A stretch of DNA of 64,000 nucleotides, from NCBI RefSeq assembly GCF_025947365.1, contig NZ_CP110012.1, positions 3,844,001 to 3,908,000 of the forward strand, read 5' to 3'. Position 1 is the first letter of the stretch, and the number at the start of each line of letters is the position of its first letter. Position numbers and translations under genes: made by a program. This DNA comes from Flavobacterium sp. N502540. GTDB taxonomy: Bacteria > Bacteroidota > Bacteroidia > Flavobacteriales > Flavobacteriaceae. Of this stretch, positions 19,961-32,700 are shown one piece after another. The notes under the pieces are model-generated. The model searched no databases and was not told the origin of the DNA. It was given only the letters and a program-made list of their open reading frames with translations.

Positions 19961-19978
19961 TTTTTTTTTTTTTTTTTT
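19961..19978 (+). repeat. Poly-T tract of 18 bases upstream of the TPR/barrel gene
   Basis: Eighteen uninterrupted T bases end 79 bp before the ATG at 20058. Homopolymers of this length are prone to slippage and, within a promoter region, can cause phase-variable expression. Confidence 0.8.
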
Positions 19979-20057
19979 ATTGATATGCAGTTTATTGTGG
20001 ACGAATAATCAATGTTTATACTTAACTTGCAGTTAATTACAAATTATATGTTATAAA

Positions 20058-22136
20058 ATGAACATTAAAAAGGAAATAGTCTTGTTTTTTTGCTTTCTCC
20101 TTGGATTATCAATTCAAGCACAAGATATGCAGGAGGGTTTTACCAATTTAGAGAAAGGGGAATTTGCCCAAGCTGAAATTTTTTTCAGCAAAATCTTAAA
20201 GACATATCCAGATAATAAAACGGCAAAGCTATGTTTCGGCAGAGCTGTCGGTTTAAATTCAAGTCCTGAAAAAGCTACAGTGATTTTTTCTGAACTGCTA
20301 AAAACGTATCCCGATGATTTTGAAATCCAACTGAATTATGCTGAATGCATGTTATGGAATAAAAAATTTTCTGATGCAAAACCTTATTACCTTGGTCTGA
20401 TAGCAAAGTATCCCGAAAGTTTTCCGGCTTTGTTAGGATATGCAAATACTTTGTCTAATTTGAAAGAATATAAGGAAGCTTTAGTATATGTAAATAAAGC
20501 TTTGGCAGTTTCTGCTAAAAATCCAAATGCCTTGGTTTCTAAGAAATACATACGAATGGGATATGCCAATCAATTTGTACAGCAAGAAGATTATGATAGC
20601 GCACTTTATTTATTAGATGAAAATTTTGAGGATTTTCCAAAAGACAAGGAAACATTAATGAATAAAGTTAATATTTATTTAATGACTAAAGATGAAAAAA
20701 ATGCAACCAAGATATATCAAGAATTAGCAGTAACAAAAAAGGACAGTTTGTTTTCTCTGAATGGATTATCATTGGTTGCACATATCGCTGAAAGAGATAG
20801 CGAAGCTTTATCTATAGCTGAACAAGCATTAAAAAAAAGCCAGCATATTGAGGATGCAAAATTACAAAATCAAACAAAAGAGCGATATGTTCAGGCATTA
20901 ATTTGGAATAAAAAGTACAAAGAAGCAGCCATAAAAATTAAGGAATACCAAACTGGTAATCCCAATGAAAATTGGGTATTTGCCCTTTCTGCAACTTTAG
21001 GAATGTATCGTAGTGATTTTAAAGAAAGTATTACAGATTACCAAAATATATTGGCCAACGATGCAAAATCATTCGATGGAAACTTAGGAATATCGAATGC
21101 TTACTTTGCAAATGGCGAACCATTAAAAGCTTATAAAGCAGTTGATATAACCTTAAAAATTTTTGAAAACCAAAAAGATGCTGTCGGATTTCTAAAAAAA
21201 ATAAATGAAAATTTTACACCAAGTGTAGAAGAGAAGTTAAGTTATTCATTTGATAATGGAAAGAACGAAGCCTACGCAACTAATACAGTTTTTAATTTTC
21301 CAATATCTACAAAATGGACATTTTTAGGAAAGTACCAATACAGAAAAACCGAAAATACAGTAACTAAAAATTCGGCAACCTCTAATGACTTTGAGTTAGG
21401 CGCACAGTGGCAATTTCATCCCAAAATAAATTTTTATGTTTTACTAGGTTTTAGTAATGCACAATCTTTCGTTAGTAGGTATAGTCAATTATTAGCAGAT
21501 GTGTTTTTCAAAATAAAGCCGTTAAAATTGCAAGATTTAGAAGTGGGTTACAAGCGAGATATACAGAACTTCAATGCTGATCTGGTAAGTAGAGAGATAA
21601 CAGCTGATAATTTTTATTTCAATTATAATATTGGCACTAACTTCAAATTAGGATGGTTTACACAATATTTTTACAGCACACAAAGTGATAATAACAAGCG
21701 AAACTTATTATTTACCTCATTATATTATAATTTTTTATCAAAACCAATTTTGAAAGCTGGATTTAACTATCAATTTATTGCATTTCAAAAACAAGTACCG
21801 ATAATTTATTTTAGTCCAAGTAAATTTAATGCTTATGAGATCTTTATTGATTTTTTGAAAGATGAAAGGTCGACTGAAAGCAATACTATCTTTTACACAC
21901 TAAGTGCCGCAACAGGATTTCAATACATTGAAAATGATGCCAAGCAATCGACTTATCGGGTGCAAGCTAAATTTGGTTATAAATTTTCGGATCGTTTTTT
22001 GGTTAATTTTTATGGTGTTAAAAGTAATATTGCGTCTGCTACGGCTGCTGGATTTCAATATACAGAAGTAGGTTTGCGTCTTAGATGGATGTTGACATCT
22101 AAACCCTTATTCAAAGTCAAAAAAGACAAGGAGTAA
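20058..22136 (+). CDS. TPR-containing outer-membrane beta-barrel protein (YaiO/PgaA-like layout)
   Basis: The 692 residues begin with a signal peptide (about 1-21, ending SIQAQ). Residues about 22-385 hold roughly eight to ten TPR-like helical repeats, and about 395-692 consist of alternating amphipathic strands typical of a YaiO-type beta-barrel, ending in an aromatic/basic terminal strand region. The TPR-plus-barrel layout is shared with PgaA, PelB and BcsC exporters, which guide polysaccharide through the periplasm and outer membrane. It lies 278 bp after the hydrolase gene, with a poly-T tract in the gap. A role as the export pore of this locus is inference from domain layout and position. 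Confidence 0.82.
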   Translation: MNIKKEIVLFFCFLLGLSIQAQDMQEGFTNLEKGEFAQAEIFFSKILKTYPDNKTAKLCFGRAVGLNSSPEKATVIFSELLKTYPDDFEIQLNYAECMLWNKKFSDAKPYYLGLIAKYPESFPALLGYANTLSNLKEYKEALVYVNKALAVSAKNPNALVSKKYIRMGYANQFVQQEDYDSALYLLDENFEDFPKDKETLMNKVNIYLMTKDEKNATKIYQELAVTKKDSLFSLNGLSLVAHIAERDSEALSIAEQALKKSQHIEDAKLQNQTKERYVQALIWNKKYKEAAIKIKEYQTGNPNENWVFALSATLGMYRSDFKESITDYQNILANDAKSFDGNLGISNAYFANGEPLKAYKAVDITLKIFENQKDAVGFLKKINENFTPSVEEKLSYSFDNGKNEAYATNTVFNFPISTKWTFLGKYQYRKTENTVTKNSATSNDFELGAQWQFHPKINFYVLLGFSNAQSFVSRYSQLLADVFFKIKPLKLQDLEVGYKRDIQNFNADLVSREITADNFYFNYNIGTNFKLGWFTQYFYSTQSDNNKRNLLFTSLYYNFLSKPILKAGFNYQFIAFQKQVPIIYFSPSKFNAYEIFIDFLKDERSTESNTIFYTLSAATGFQYIENDAKQSTYRVQAKFGYKFSDRFLVNFYGVKSNIASATAAGFQYTEVGLRLRWMLTSKPLFKVKKDKE

Positions 22137-22183
22137 AACCTTTTAACTATTAATAAACAAGTAGTACTATTTTTATTTAAAAG

Positions 22184-22891
22184 CTATAATAAATTCAAAC
22201 GCTTCATCAAATCTGGTCGATTGGCACGACTTACAGGAATAACATCCTTACCGACTAAGACACTGTTGTCTTCAATGTCAATAATTTTTTTTGTGTTGAT
22301 GATAAAGGAACGATGTACTTTCAAAAACAAATCTTTAGGTAATTTGTCTTCAATTTTTTTAAGTGTGGAGTGAACCACATAGTTTTTGTTTTCCGTCTTG
22401 ATATGAATATAATCTCCCTTGGCTTCTACAATATTTACTAAAGCAAATTCAATTTTGATAAAACGACGATCAATATTAATATAAAATTCGTTTATATTAT
22501 CTTCATTTATTCCTTTATTAATATTTTTTTTTTCAGATGATGGTGTCGTATTCGCTTTTTGAATTGCTTTTTGAAAACGATCTTCTGTAATAGGTTTCAC
22601 TAAATAATCAATAATACATTCGTATTCAAAAGCTTCGATAGCAAAATTTTTATCAGAAGTTACCAGTATAATTTTGGGAGGATTTTTAATTGTTTGAATA
22701 AAATCGAAACCGGTAAAATCAGGCATATGGATATCCAGAAAAATCAAATCGACCTCATTCTGATTAAGATACTTTATGGCATTTATAGCATTTGAGAACT
22801 CTTGTAACACGTTTAACTGGGAGGTACTCTCAATCATTTTTCCCATGATGGCCCTTGCCATTTCTTCGTCATCAATAATAATGCAGTTCAT
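22184..22891 (-). CDS. LytTR family response regulator
   Basis: Residues 1-120 form a receiver domain (acidic pair D7/D8, phospho-acceptor D53 in LIFLDIHMP, K in LVKPI). Residues about 135-235 form a LytTR DNA-binding domain with the conserved VEAKGDYIHIKT and VHRSFIINTKKI segments. It is convergent to the TPR/barrel gene with 47 bp between the stops and has no adjacent LytS-type kinase. It is a plausible transcriptional regulator of the glycan locus or of the adhesin operon downstream; the target cannot be told from sequence. Confidence 0.92.
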   Translation of the reverse strand: MNCIIIDDEEMARAIMGKMIESTSQLNVLQEFSNAINAIKYLNQNEVDLIFLDIHMPDFTGFDFIQTIKNPPKIILVTSDKNFAIEAFEYECIIDYLVKPITEDRFQKAIQKANTTPSSEKKNINKGINEDNINEFYINIDRRFIKIEFALVNIVEAKGDYIHIKTENKNYVVHSTLKKIEDKLPKDLFLKVHRSFIINTKKIIDIEDNSVLVGKDVIPVSRANRPDLMKRLNLL

Positions 22892-23189
22892 AGTTTAAGA
22901 CGATATTATAATAAACGCCCTTCGGAGGATTAAAAGTTATCACAAACCCAAATTGCAGCGTAGAACTATTTTTTTTTAATTTTCTTATGCATTAGCAAGA
23001 TAATAACTTTTTTTAAGACCTAACATGGAAATTTTATATTTTAATTTTTTTATTATTCCAAAAGGAATTGTTAATAAAAGATTTTTTTTAGAAAGTTTCC
23101 CCAAAATGACAATTAAATGCTCTATTTGATTATAGTTACAGGAAGCTGTACTTTTTTAAATCGAGTAAAATTATTTTTATATTACATCA

Positions 23190-23502
23190 ATATGCAAATT
23201 CTGACCGAGGAATCCAATATGCAAATAAAAAAAAATGCTGATGTATTTGACTTCTATAAAAATAGCACAAGAAGTATGGGCCGTAAAAGAGAAGGCTGGG
23301 ATAATGCGGTTGCTGAAAGTTTTTTCAAATCTTTAAAAACGAATTGTTTTGCGGCAGTAAATTAATTTCTAGAGAACAGATGGGACTTGAAGTTTTTGAA
23401 TACATCGAAATTTGGTACAATAAAAAAGAAGGCATTCGGCTTTGAACTTTAAAACAATTGAAGAATTTAATAAACTAACTGATTGTAAAAATGTAGTTTA
23501 AT
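23190..23502 (+). pseudogene. IS3-family transposase C-terminal fragment
   Basis: The sequence translates in pieces to the end of an IS150-type OrfB: YANKKN-like text, then RSMGRKREGWDNAVAESFF (catalytic Glu region), FKSLKTN, and after a frameshift EVFEYIEIWYNKK and a TIEEFN-like ending. It is closely related to the intact transposase at 49462, which reads SMSRRQSHYDNAVSESFF at the same place. The N-terminal two thirds are absent. Confidence 0.8.
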
Positions 23503-23701
23503 TTTTTCTCCGTTTTTTGTTTGTATATTCAGTTTTGGTTTACAAATTATTTTAATAGTTATATTTTATTTTTATAGATGTGACAAAACCTTTTTTCAGT
23601 TTGAGTGATAAAATTTATATTTAAATTAATAGAAATCAGCTTACAATAATGAAATGTAGTTTTAATTTTATATTTTCGCAACAAAGTTTAAACTAATTTT
23701 T
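23503..23701. promoter_or_regulatory. Promoter region of the giant adhesin operon
   Basis: TATATTTTCG at 23669-23678 resembles a Bacteroidota -7 element (TAnnTTTG with one deviation) and ends 24 bases before the ATG at 23702. A clear TTG at the expected -33 distance is missing, so the assignment is tentative. Confidence 0.35.
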
Positions 23702-26700
23702 ATGTGTAAAAAATTACTATCACCCTTTGATGAGATAAGGAGAGCACTATTTATTTTTTTTCTACTCAATTCTTTCTTTTTGTATTCGCAGGCTACTATA
23801 CTTACAAATCCAACTAATTCTCAAATTAATTCAGCACTTAATGGTCCAGGAATCGTTATCACTGGGGGGACTTTGAGTGGCGCTGCAGCTATTTCGACTG
23901 TAAGGTCTAATCAAGTTGCTACATTTACAAATGGAGTTGCGGGAGCAGGACTGGGGTTAACAAGTGGAGCTTATTTTTCTACTGGAAATGCACCATTTGA
24001 GTTAACAAATAGAAACACAGCTAATCAAAGTTCTTATAATCCAGCAGGTGCAACTACTCTTTCAGATCCTAATTTATCAACAATAGACGCAACAGCTACG
24101 CGAGATTTGATTTCTTACTCGTTTACAATTACATTGGGGCCTACTGTTTCTGGTCTTAAAATTGGATATCAATTTGGTTCTGAGGAATATCCTGATTATG
24201 TAGGATCAAGTTTTGACGATGCCTTTGGTTTTTTTATTACTGGCCCTGGCATTGCGGGTACATTAAATATGGCAACATTGCCAAATGGAAATGCAACATC
24301 AATTAATAAGGTGAATTCGGGAGTTCCTGGTTTTAGTGGTTTTCCACCTGTAGCGGCTTATGATGGTACGCAATCTGCTTTGTATACTAATAATGGACAC
24401 ACAACTACGATTTCAGGAGGTAGATATATTACAAATCCTCAACCTCAACCAGGTCCTTTTCCAGTTTTTGTAGAACTTAATGGTTTAACAAAATTGATAA
24501 CTAGGAACGTAACAGGTTTAACTCCTGGAGCAACTTATACTTTTAAAATTGTTATTGCAGATGCTGGTGATTCATCATTAGATTCAGGTGTTTTTGTTGA
24601 TTTAATTGAAGGTATAACAAATGCAGATTTAGGTGTAACAAAAGCAACAAGCAGCATGTCTCCGCAAGTTGGGTGTGGTGTTACATTTACATTAACAGCT
24701 AGTAATGCTGGACCTAGTAACTCAACAAATACAAAAGTTACAGATTTACTACCTTCGGGATATACATTTGTATCTGCTACGCCGTCTGTTGGAACTTATA
24801 ATTCAATCAATGGTGTTTGGGATGTTGGGTTGTTAAATATTGGAGCTACACCGACTTTGTCGATAGTTGCTACAGTAAAGCCGTCGGGTGTTTATTTAAA
24901 CACTGCAAGTATAGCATCGGCAGATATTATTGATATAAATGGAACAAATAATTCTTCTTCTGTAACCCCAGTCCCCACAGCTGCTGTTGTAGCAACTAAT
25001 ACAACAAGCACTGCAGCTATTTGCGAGAACAGTACTAAATCCTTATCAGCTACACCAGCAGGTGGTACCTGGTCAGTTGTTTCAGGAGGAGGGACGATTT
25101 CAGGAACTACTTATACACCGGCAGATGTTTCTTCTGATACTTCGGTAACAGTTCGTTATACTGTTGCAGCCAATGGATCCTGTCCAGCGACAACATCAGA
25201 CGTTACATTTACTGTTAATGTATTTTCAGGAACAGCAACAAATACAACAAGTACTGCAGCTATTTGTGAGAACAGTACCAAATCCTTATCAGCTACACCA
25301 GCAGGTGGTACCTGGTCAGTTGTTTCAGGAGGGGGAACGATTTCAGGAACTACTTATACACCGGCAGATGTTTCTTCTGATACTTCGGTAACAGTTCGTT
25401 ATACTGTTGCAGCCAATGGCTCTTGTGCAGCGACAACATCAGACACTACATTTACTGTTAATGTATTTTCAGGAACAGCAACTAATACAACAAGCACTAC
25501 AGCTATTTGTGAGAACAGTACCAAATCCTTATCAGCTACACCAGCAGGTGGTACCTGGTCAGTTGTTTCAGGGGGGGGAACGATTTCAGGAACTACTTAT
25601 ACACCGGCAGATGTTTCTTCTGATACTTCGGTAACAGTTCGTTATACTGTTGCAGCCAATGGCTCTTGTGCAGCGACAACATCAGACACTACATTTACTG
25701 TTAATGTATTTTCAGGAACAGCAACTAATACAACAAGCACTACAGCTATTTGTGAGAACAGTACCAAATCCTTATCAGCTACACCAGCAGGTGGTACCTG
25801 GTCAGTTGTTTCAGGAGGGGGAACGATTTCAGGAACTACTTATACACCGGCAGATGTTTCTTCTGATACCTCGGTAACAGTTCGTTATACTGTTGCAGCC
25901 AATGGCTCTTGTGCAGCGACAACATCAGACACTACATTTACTGTTAATGTATTTTCAGGAACAGCAACTAATACAACAAGCACTACAGCTATTTGTGAGA
26001 ACAGTACCAAATCCTTATCAGCTACACCAGCAGGTGGTACCTGGTCAGTTGTTTCAGGAGGGGGAACGATTTCAGGAACTACTTATACACCGGCAGATGT
26101 TTCTTCTGATACCTCGGTAACAGTTCGTTATACTGTTGCAGCCAATGGCTCTTGTGCAGCGACAACATCAGACACTACATTTACTGTTAATGTATTTTCA
26201 GGAACAGCAACTAATACAACAAGCACTACAGCTATTTGTGAGAACAGTACCAAATCCTTATCAGCTACACCAGCAGGTGGTACCTGGTCAGTTGTTTCAG
26301 GAGGAGGGACGATTTCAGGAACTACTTATACACCGGCAGATGTTTCTTCTGATACTTCGGTAACAGTTCGTTATACTGTTGCAGCCAATGGCTCTTGTGC
26401 AGCGACAACATCAGACACTACATTTACTGTTAATGTATTTTCAGGAACAGCAACTAATACAACAAGTACTGCAGCTATTTGTGAGAACAGTACCAAATCC
26501 TTATCAGCTACACCAGCAGGTGGTACCTGGTCAGTTGTTTCAGGAGGAGGGACGATTTCAGGAACTACTTATACACCGGCAGATGTTTCTTCTGATACTT
26601 CGGTAACAGTTCGTTATACTGTTGCAGCCAATGGCTCTTGTGCAGCGACAACATCAGACACTACATTTACTGTTAATGTATTTTCAGGAACAGCAACTAA

Positions 26701-29700
26701 TACAACAAGCACTACAGCTATTTGTGAGAACAGTACCAAATCCTTATCAGCTACACCAGCAGGTGGTACCTGGTCAGTTGTTTCAGGAGGTGGAACGATT
26801 TCAGGAACTACTTATACACCGGCAGATGTTTCTTCTGATACTTCGGTAACAGTTCGTTATACTGTTGCAGCCAATGGCTCTTGTGCAGCGACAACATCAG
26901 ACACTACATTTACTGTTAATGTATTTTCAGGAACAGCAACTAATACAACAAGCACTACAGCTATTTGTGAGAACAGTACCAAATCCTTATCAGCTACACC
27001 AGCAGGTGGTACCTGGTCAGTTGTTTCAGGAGGGGGAACGATTTCAGGAACTACTTATACACCGGCAGATGTTTCTTCTGATACCTCGGTAACAGTTCGT
27101 TATACTGTTGCAGCCAATGGCTCTTGTGCAGCGACAACATCAGACACTACATTTACTGTTAATGTATTTTCAGGAACAGCAACTAATACAACAAGCACTA
27201 CAGCTATTTGTGAGAACAGTACTAAATCCTTATCAGCTACACCAGCAGGTGGTACCTGGTCAGTTGTTTCAGGAGGGGGAACGATTTCAGGAACTACTTA
27301 TACACCGGCAGATGTTTCTTCTGATACCTCGGTAACAGTTCGTTATACTGTTGCAGCCAATGGCTCTTGTGCAGCGACAACATCAGACACTACATTTACT
27401 GTTAATGTATTTTCAGGAACAGCAACTAATACAACAAGCACTACAGCTATTTGTGAGAACAGTACTAAATCCTTATCAGCTACACCAGCAGGTGGTACCT
27501 GGTCAGTTGTTTCAGGAGGGGGAACGATTTCAGGAACTACTTATACACCGGCAGATGTTTCTTCTGATACCTCGGTAACAGTTCGTTATACTGTTGCAGC
27601 CAATGGCTCTTGTGCAGCGACAACATCAGACGCTACATTTACTGTTAATGTCATTCCAACAACACCAACATTAGGTACGATTATGCAACCTACTTGTGTA
27701 GTCGTAACAGGTAGTGTAGTTTTGAATGATTTACCTGTAGGAAATTGGACAATAAACCCAGGTAATATTAATGGAAGTACATCTTCTACAACTATTTCAG
27801 GATTACTGGCAGGGTCAACTTTTAATTATACAGTAACTGTTAATGGGTGTTCGTCTGGATCAATAGAAGTAATTATTAATAATTATTTATGTGCATTGAC
27901 AGAGACTACAGCATCAATTAATGGAAATACGGGAGGTAATAGTACTTCTTTGACATCAAATGATACTTTAAATGGTAATCCAGTAGTTATAGGTACAAAT
28001 CCGGGTCAAGTAAGTTTGACGTCAGTAACTGTTCCTGCAGGATTAACTTTGAATGCAGATGGTACTGTAACTGTAGCTCCAAATACTGCGGCAGGAAACT
28101 ATACAGTGGAGTATAAAATATGTGAAATAACGAATCCATCTAACTGTAGTACAGTATCTAGTACTGTTGTGGTAAGTGCAGCAGCAATTGTTGCATTGAC
28201 AGAGACTACAGCATCAATTAATGGAAATACGGGAGGTAATAGTACTTCTTTGACATCAAATGATACTTTAAATGGTAATCCAGTAGTTATAGGTACAAAT
28301 CCGGGTCAAGTAAGTTTGACGTCAGTAACTGTTCCTGCAGGATTAACTTTGAATGCAGATGGTACTGTAACTGTAGCTCCAAATACTGCGGCAGGAAACT
28401 ATACAGTGGAGTATAAAATATGTGAAATAACGAATCCATCTAACTGTAGTACAGTATCTAGTACTGTTGTGGTAAGTGCAGCAGCAATTGTTGCATTGAC
28501 AGAGACTACAGCATCAATTAATGGAAATACGGGAGGTAATAGTACTTCTTTGACATCAAATGATACTTTAAATGGTAATCCAGTAGTTATAGGTACAAAT
28601 CCGGGTCAAGTAAGTTTGACGTCAGTAACTGTTCCTGCAGGATTAACTTTGAATGCAGATGGTACTGTAACTGTAGCTCCAAATACTGCGGCAGGAAACT
28701 ATACAGTGGAGTATAAAATATGTGAAATAACGAATCCATCTAACTGTAGTACAGTATCTAGTACTGTTGTGGTAAGTGCAGCAGCAATTGTTGCATTGAC
28801 AGAGACTACAGCATCAATTAATGGAAATACGGGAGGTAATAGTACTTCTTTGACATCAAATGATACTTTAAATGGTAATCCAGTAGTTATAGGTACAAAT
28901 CCGGGTCAAGTAAGTTTGACGTCAGTAACTGTTCCTGCAGGATTAACTTTGAATGCAGATGGTACTGTAACTGTAGCTCCAAATACTGCGGCAGGAAACT
29001 ATACAGTGGAGTATAAAATATGTGAAATAACGAATCCATCTAACTGTAGTACAGTATCTAGTACTGTTGTGGTAAGTGCAGCAGCAATTGTTGCATTGAC
29101 AGAGACTACAGCATCAATTAATGGAAATACGGGAGGTAATAGTACTTCTTTGACATCAAATGATACTTTAAATGGTAATCCAGTAGTTATAGGTACAAAT
29201 CCGGGTCAAGTAAGTTTGACGTCAGTAACTGTTCCTGCAGGATTAACTTTGAATGCAGATGGTACTGTAACTGTAGCTCCAAATACTGCGGCAGGAAACT
29301 ATACAGTGGAATATAAAATATGTGAAATAACGAATCCATCTAACTGTAGTACAGTATCTAGTACTGTTGTGGTAAGTGCAGCAGCAATTGTTGCATTGAC
29401 AGAGACTACAGCATCAATTAATGGAAATACGGGAGGTAATAGTACTTCTTTGACATCAAATGATACTTTAAATGGTAATCCAGTAGTTATAGGTACAAAT
29501 CCGGGTCAAGTAAGTTTGACGTCAGTAACTGTTCCTGCAGGATTAACTTTGAATGCAGATGGTACTGTAACTGTAGCTCCAAATACTGCGGCAGGAAACT
29601 ATACAGTGGAATATAAAATATGTGAAATAACGAATCCATCTAACTGTAGTACAGTATCTAGTACTGTTGTGGTAAGTGCAGCAGCAATTGTTGCATTGAC

Positions 29701-32700
29701 AGAGACTACAGCATCAATTAATGGAAATACGGGAGGTAATAGTACTTCTTTGACATCAAATGATACTTTAAATGGTAATCCAGTAGTTATAGGTACAAAT
29801 CCGGGTCAAGTAAGTTTGACGTCAGTAACTGTTCCTGCAGGATTAACTTTGAATGCAGATGGTACTGTAACTGTAGCTCCAAATACTGCGGCAGGAAACT
29901 ATACAGTGGAGTATAAAATATGTGAAATAACGAATCCATCTAACTGTAGTACAGTATCTAGTACTGTTGTGGTAAGTGCAGCAGCAATTGTTGCATTGAC
30001 AGAGACTACAGCATCAATTAATGGAAATACGGGAGGTAATAGTACTTCTTTGACATCAAATGATACTTTAAATGGTAATCCAGTAGTTATAGGTACAAAT
30101 CCGGGTCAAGTAAGTTTGACGTCAGTAACTGTTCCTGCAGGATTAACTTTGAATGCAGATGGTACTGTAACTGTAGCTCCAAATACTGCGGCAGGAAACT
30201 ATACAGTGGAATATAAAATATGTGAAATAACGAATCCATCTAACTGTAGTACAGTATCTAGTACTGTTGTGGTAAGTGCAGCAGCAATTGTTGCATTGAC
30301 AGAGACTACAGCATCAATTAATGGAAATACGGGAGGTAATAGTACTTCTTTGACATCAAATGATACTTTAAATGGTAATCCAGTAGTTATAGGTACAAAT
30401 CCGGGTCAAGTAAGTTTGACGTCAGTAACTGTTCCTGCAGGATTAACTTTGAATGCAGATGGTACTGTAACTGTAGCTCCAAATACTGCGGCAGGAAACT
30501 ATACAGTGGAGTATAAAATATGTGAAATAACGAATCCATCTAACTGTAGTACAGTATCTAGTACTGTTGTGGTAAGTGCAGCAGCAATTGTTGCATTGAC
30601 AGAGACTACAGCATCAATTAATGGAAATACGGGAGGTAATAGTACTTCTTTGACATCAAATGATACTTTAAATGGTAATCCAGTAGTTATAGGTACAAAT
30701 CCGGGTCAAGTAAGTTTGACGTCAGTAACTGTTCCTGCAGGATTAACTTTGAATGCAGATGGTACTGTAACTGTAGCTCCAAATACTGCGGCAGGAAACT
30801 ATACAGTGGAATATAAAATATGTGAAATAACGAATCCATCTAACTGTAGTACAGTATCTAGTACTGTTGTGGTAAGTGCAGCAGCAATTGTTGCATTGAC
30901 AGAGACTACAGCATCAATTAATGGAAATACGGGAGGTAATAGTACTTCTTTGACATCAAATGATACTTTAAATGGTAATCCAGTAGTTATAGGTACAAAT
31001 CCGGGTCAAGTAAGTTTGACGTCAGTAACTGTTCCTGCAGGATTAACTTTGAATGCAGATGGTACTGTAACTGTAGCTCCAAATACTGCGGCAGGAAACT
31101 ATACAGTGGAATATAAAATATGTGAAATAACGAATCCATCTAACTGTAGTACAGTATCTAGTACTGTTGTGGTAAGTGCAGCAGCAATTGTTGCATTGAC
31201 AGAGACTACAGCATCAATTAATGGAAATACGGGAGGTAATAGTACTTCTTTGACATCAAATGATACTTTAAATGGTAATCCAGTAGTTATAGGTACAAAT
31301 CCGGGTCAAGTAAGTTTGACGTCAGTAACTGTTCCTGCAGGATTAACTTTGAATGCAGATGGTACTGTAACTGTAGCTCCAAATACTGCGGCAGGAAACT
31401 ATACAGTGGAGTATAAAATATGTGAAATAACGAATCCATCTAACTGTAGTACAGTATCTAGTACTGTTGTGGTAAGTGCAGCAGCAATTGTTGCATTGAC
31501 AGAGACTACAGCATCAATTAATGGAAATACGGGAGGTAATAGTACTTCTTTGACATCAAATGATACTTTAAATGGTAATCCAGTAGTTATAGGTACAAAT
31601 CCGGGTCAAGTAAGTTTGACGTCAGTAACTGTTCCTGCAGGATTAACTTTGAATGCAGATGGTACTGTAACTGTAGCTCCAAATACTGCGGCAGGAAACT
31701 ATACAGTGGAGTATAAAATATGTGAAATAACGAATCCATCTAACTGTAGTACAGTATCTAGTACTGTTGTGGTAAGTGCAGCAGCAATTGTTGCATTGAC
31801 AGAGACTACAGCATCAATTAATGGAAATACGGGAGGTAATAGTACTTCTTTGACATCAAATGATACTTTAAATGGTAATCCAGTAGTTATAGGTACAAAT
31901 CCGGGTCAAGTAAGTTTGACGTCAGTAACTGTTCCTGCAGGATTAACTTTGAATGCAGATGGTACTGTAACTGTAGCTCCAAATACTGCGGCAGGAAACT
32001 ATACAGTGGAGTATAAAATATGTGAAATAACGAATCCATCTAACTGTAGTACAGTATCTAGTACTGTTGTGGTAAGTGCAGCAGCAATTGTTGCATTGAC
32101 AGAGACTACAGCATCAATTAATGGAAATACGGGAGGTAATAGTACTTCTTTGACATCAAATGATACTTTAAATGGTAATCCAGTAGTTATAGGTACAAAT
32201 CCGGGTCAAGTAAGTTTGACGTCAGTAACTGTTCCTGCAGGATTAACTTTGAATGCAGATGGTACTGTAACTGTAGCTCCAAATACTGCGGCAGGAAACT
32301 ATACAGTGGAGTATAAAATATGTGAAATAACGAATCCATCTAACTGTAGTACAGTATCTAGTACTGTTGTGGTAAGTGCAGCAGCAATTGTTGCATTGAC
32401 AGAGACTACAGCATCAATTAATGGAAATACGGGAGGTAATAGTACTTCTTTGACATCAAATGATACTTTAAATGGTAATCCAGTAGTTATAGGTACAAAT
32501 CCGGGTCAAGTAAGTTTGACGTCAGTAACTGTTCCTGCAGGATTAACTTTGAATGCAGATGGTACTGTAACTGTAGCTCCAAATACTGCGGCAGGAAACT
32601 ATACAGTGGAATATAAAATATGTGAAATAACGAATCCATCTAACTGTAGTACAGTATCTAGTACTGTTGTGGTAAGTGCAGCAGCAATTGTTGCATTGAC

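Noticed and set aside
9770..22136. Assigning the glycan locus as a Pel operon
   Set aside because: GT4, MOP flippase, hydrolase and TPR-barrel parts are similar in kind, but no PelD, PelE or PelC is recognisable and REC-GT2, GT-C and GH5 are not Pel components.
25164..27578. Ten open frames of 75 codons each in an alternative frame of the adhesin repeats
   Set aside because: They recur exactly with the 243-bp repeat because its composition leaves a second frame open; there is no promoter or independent evidence for translation.
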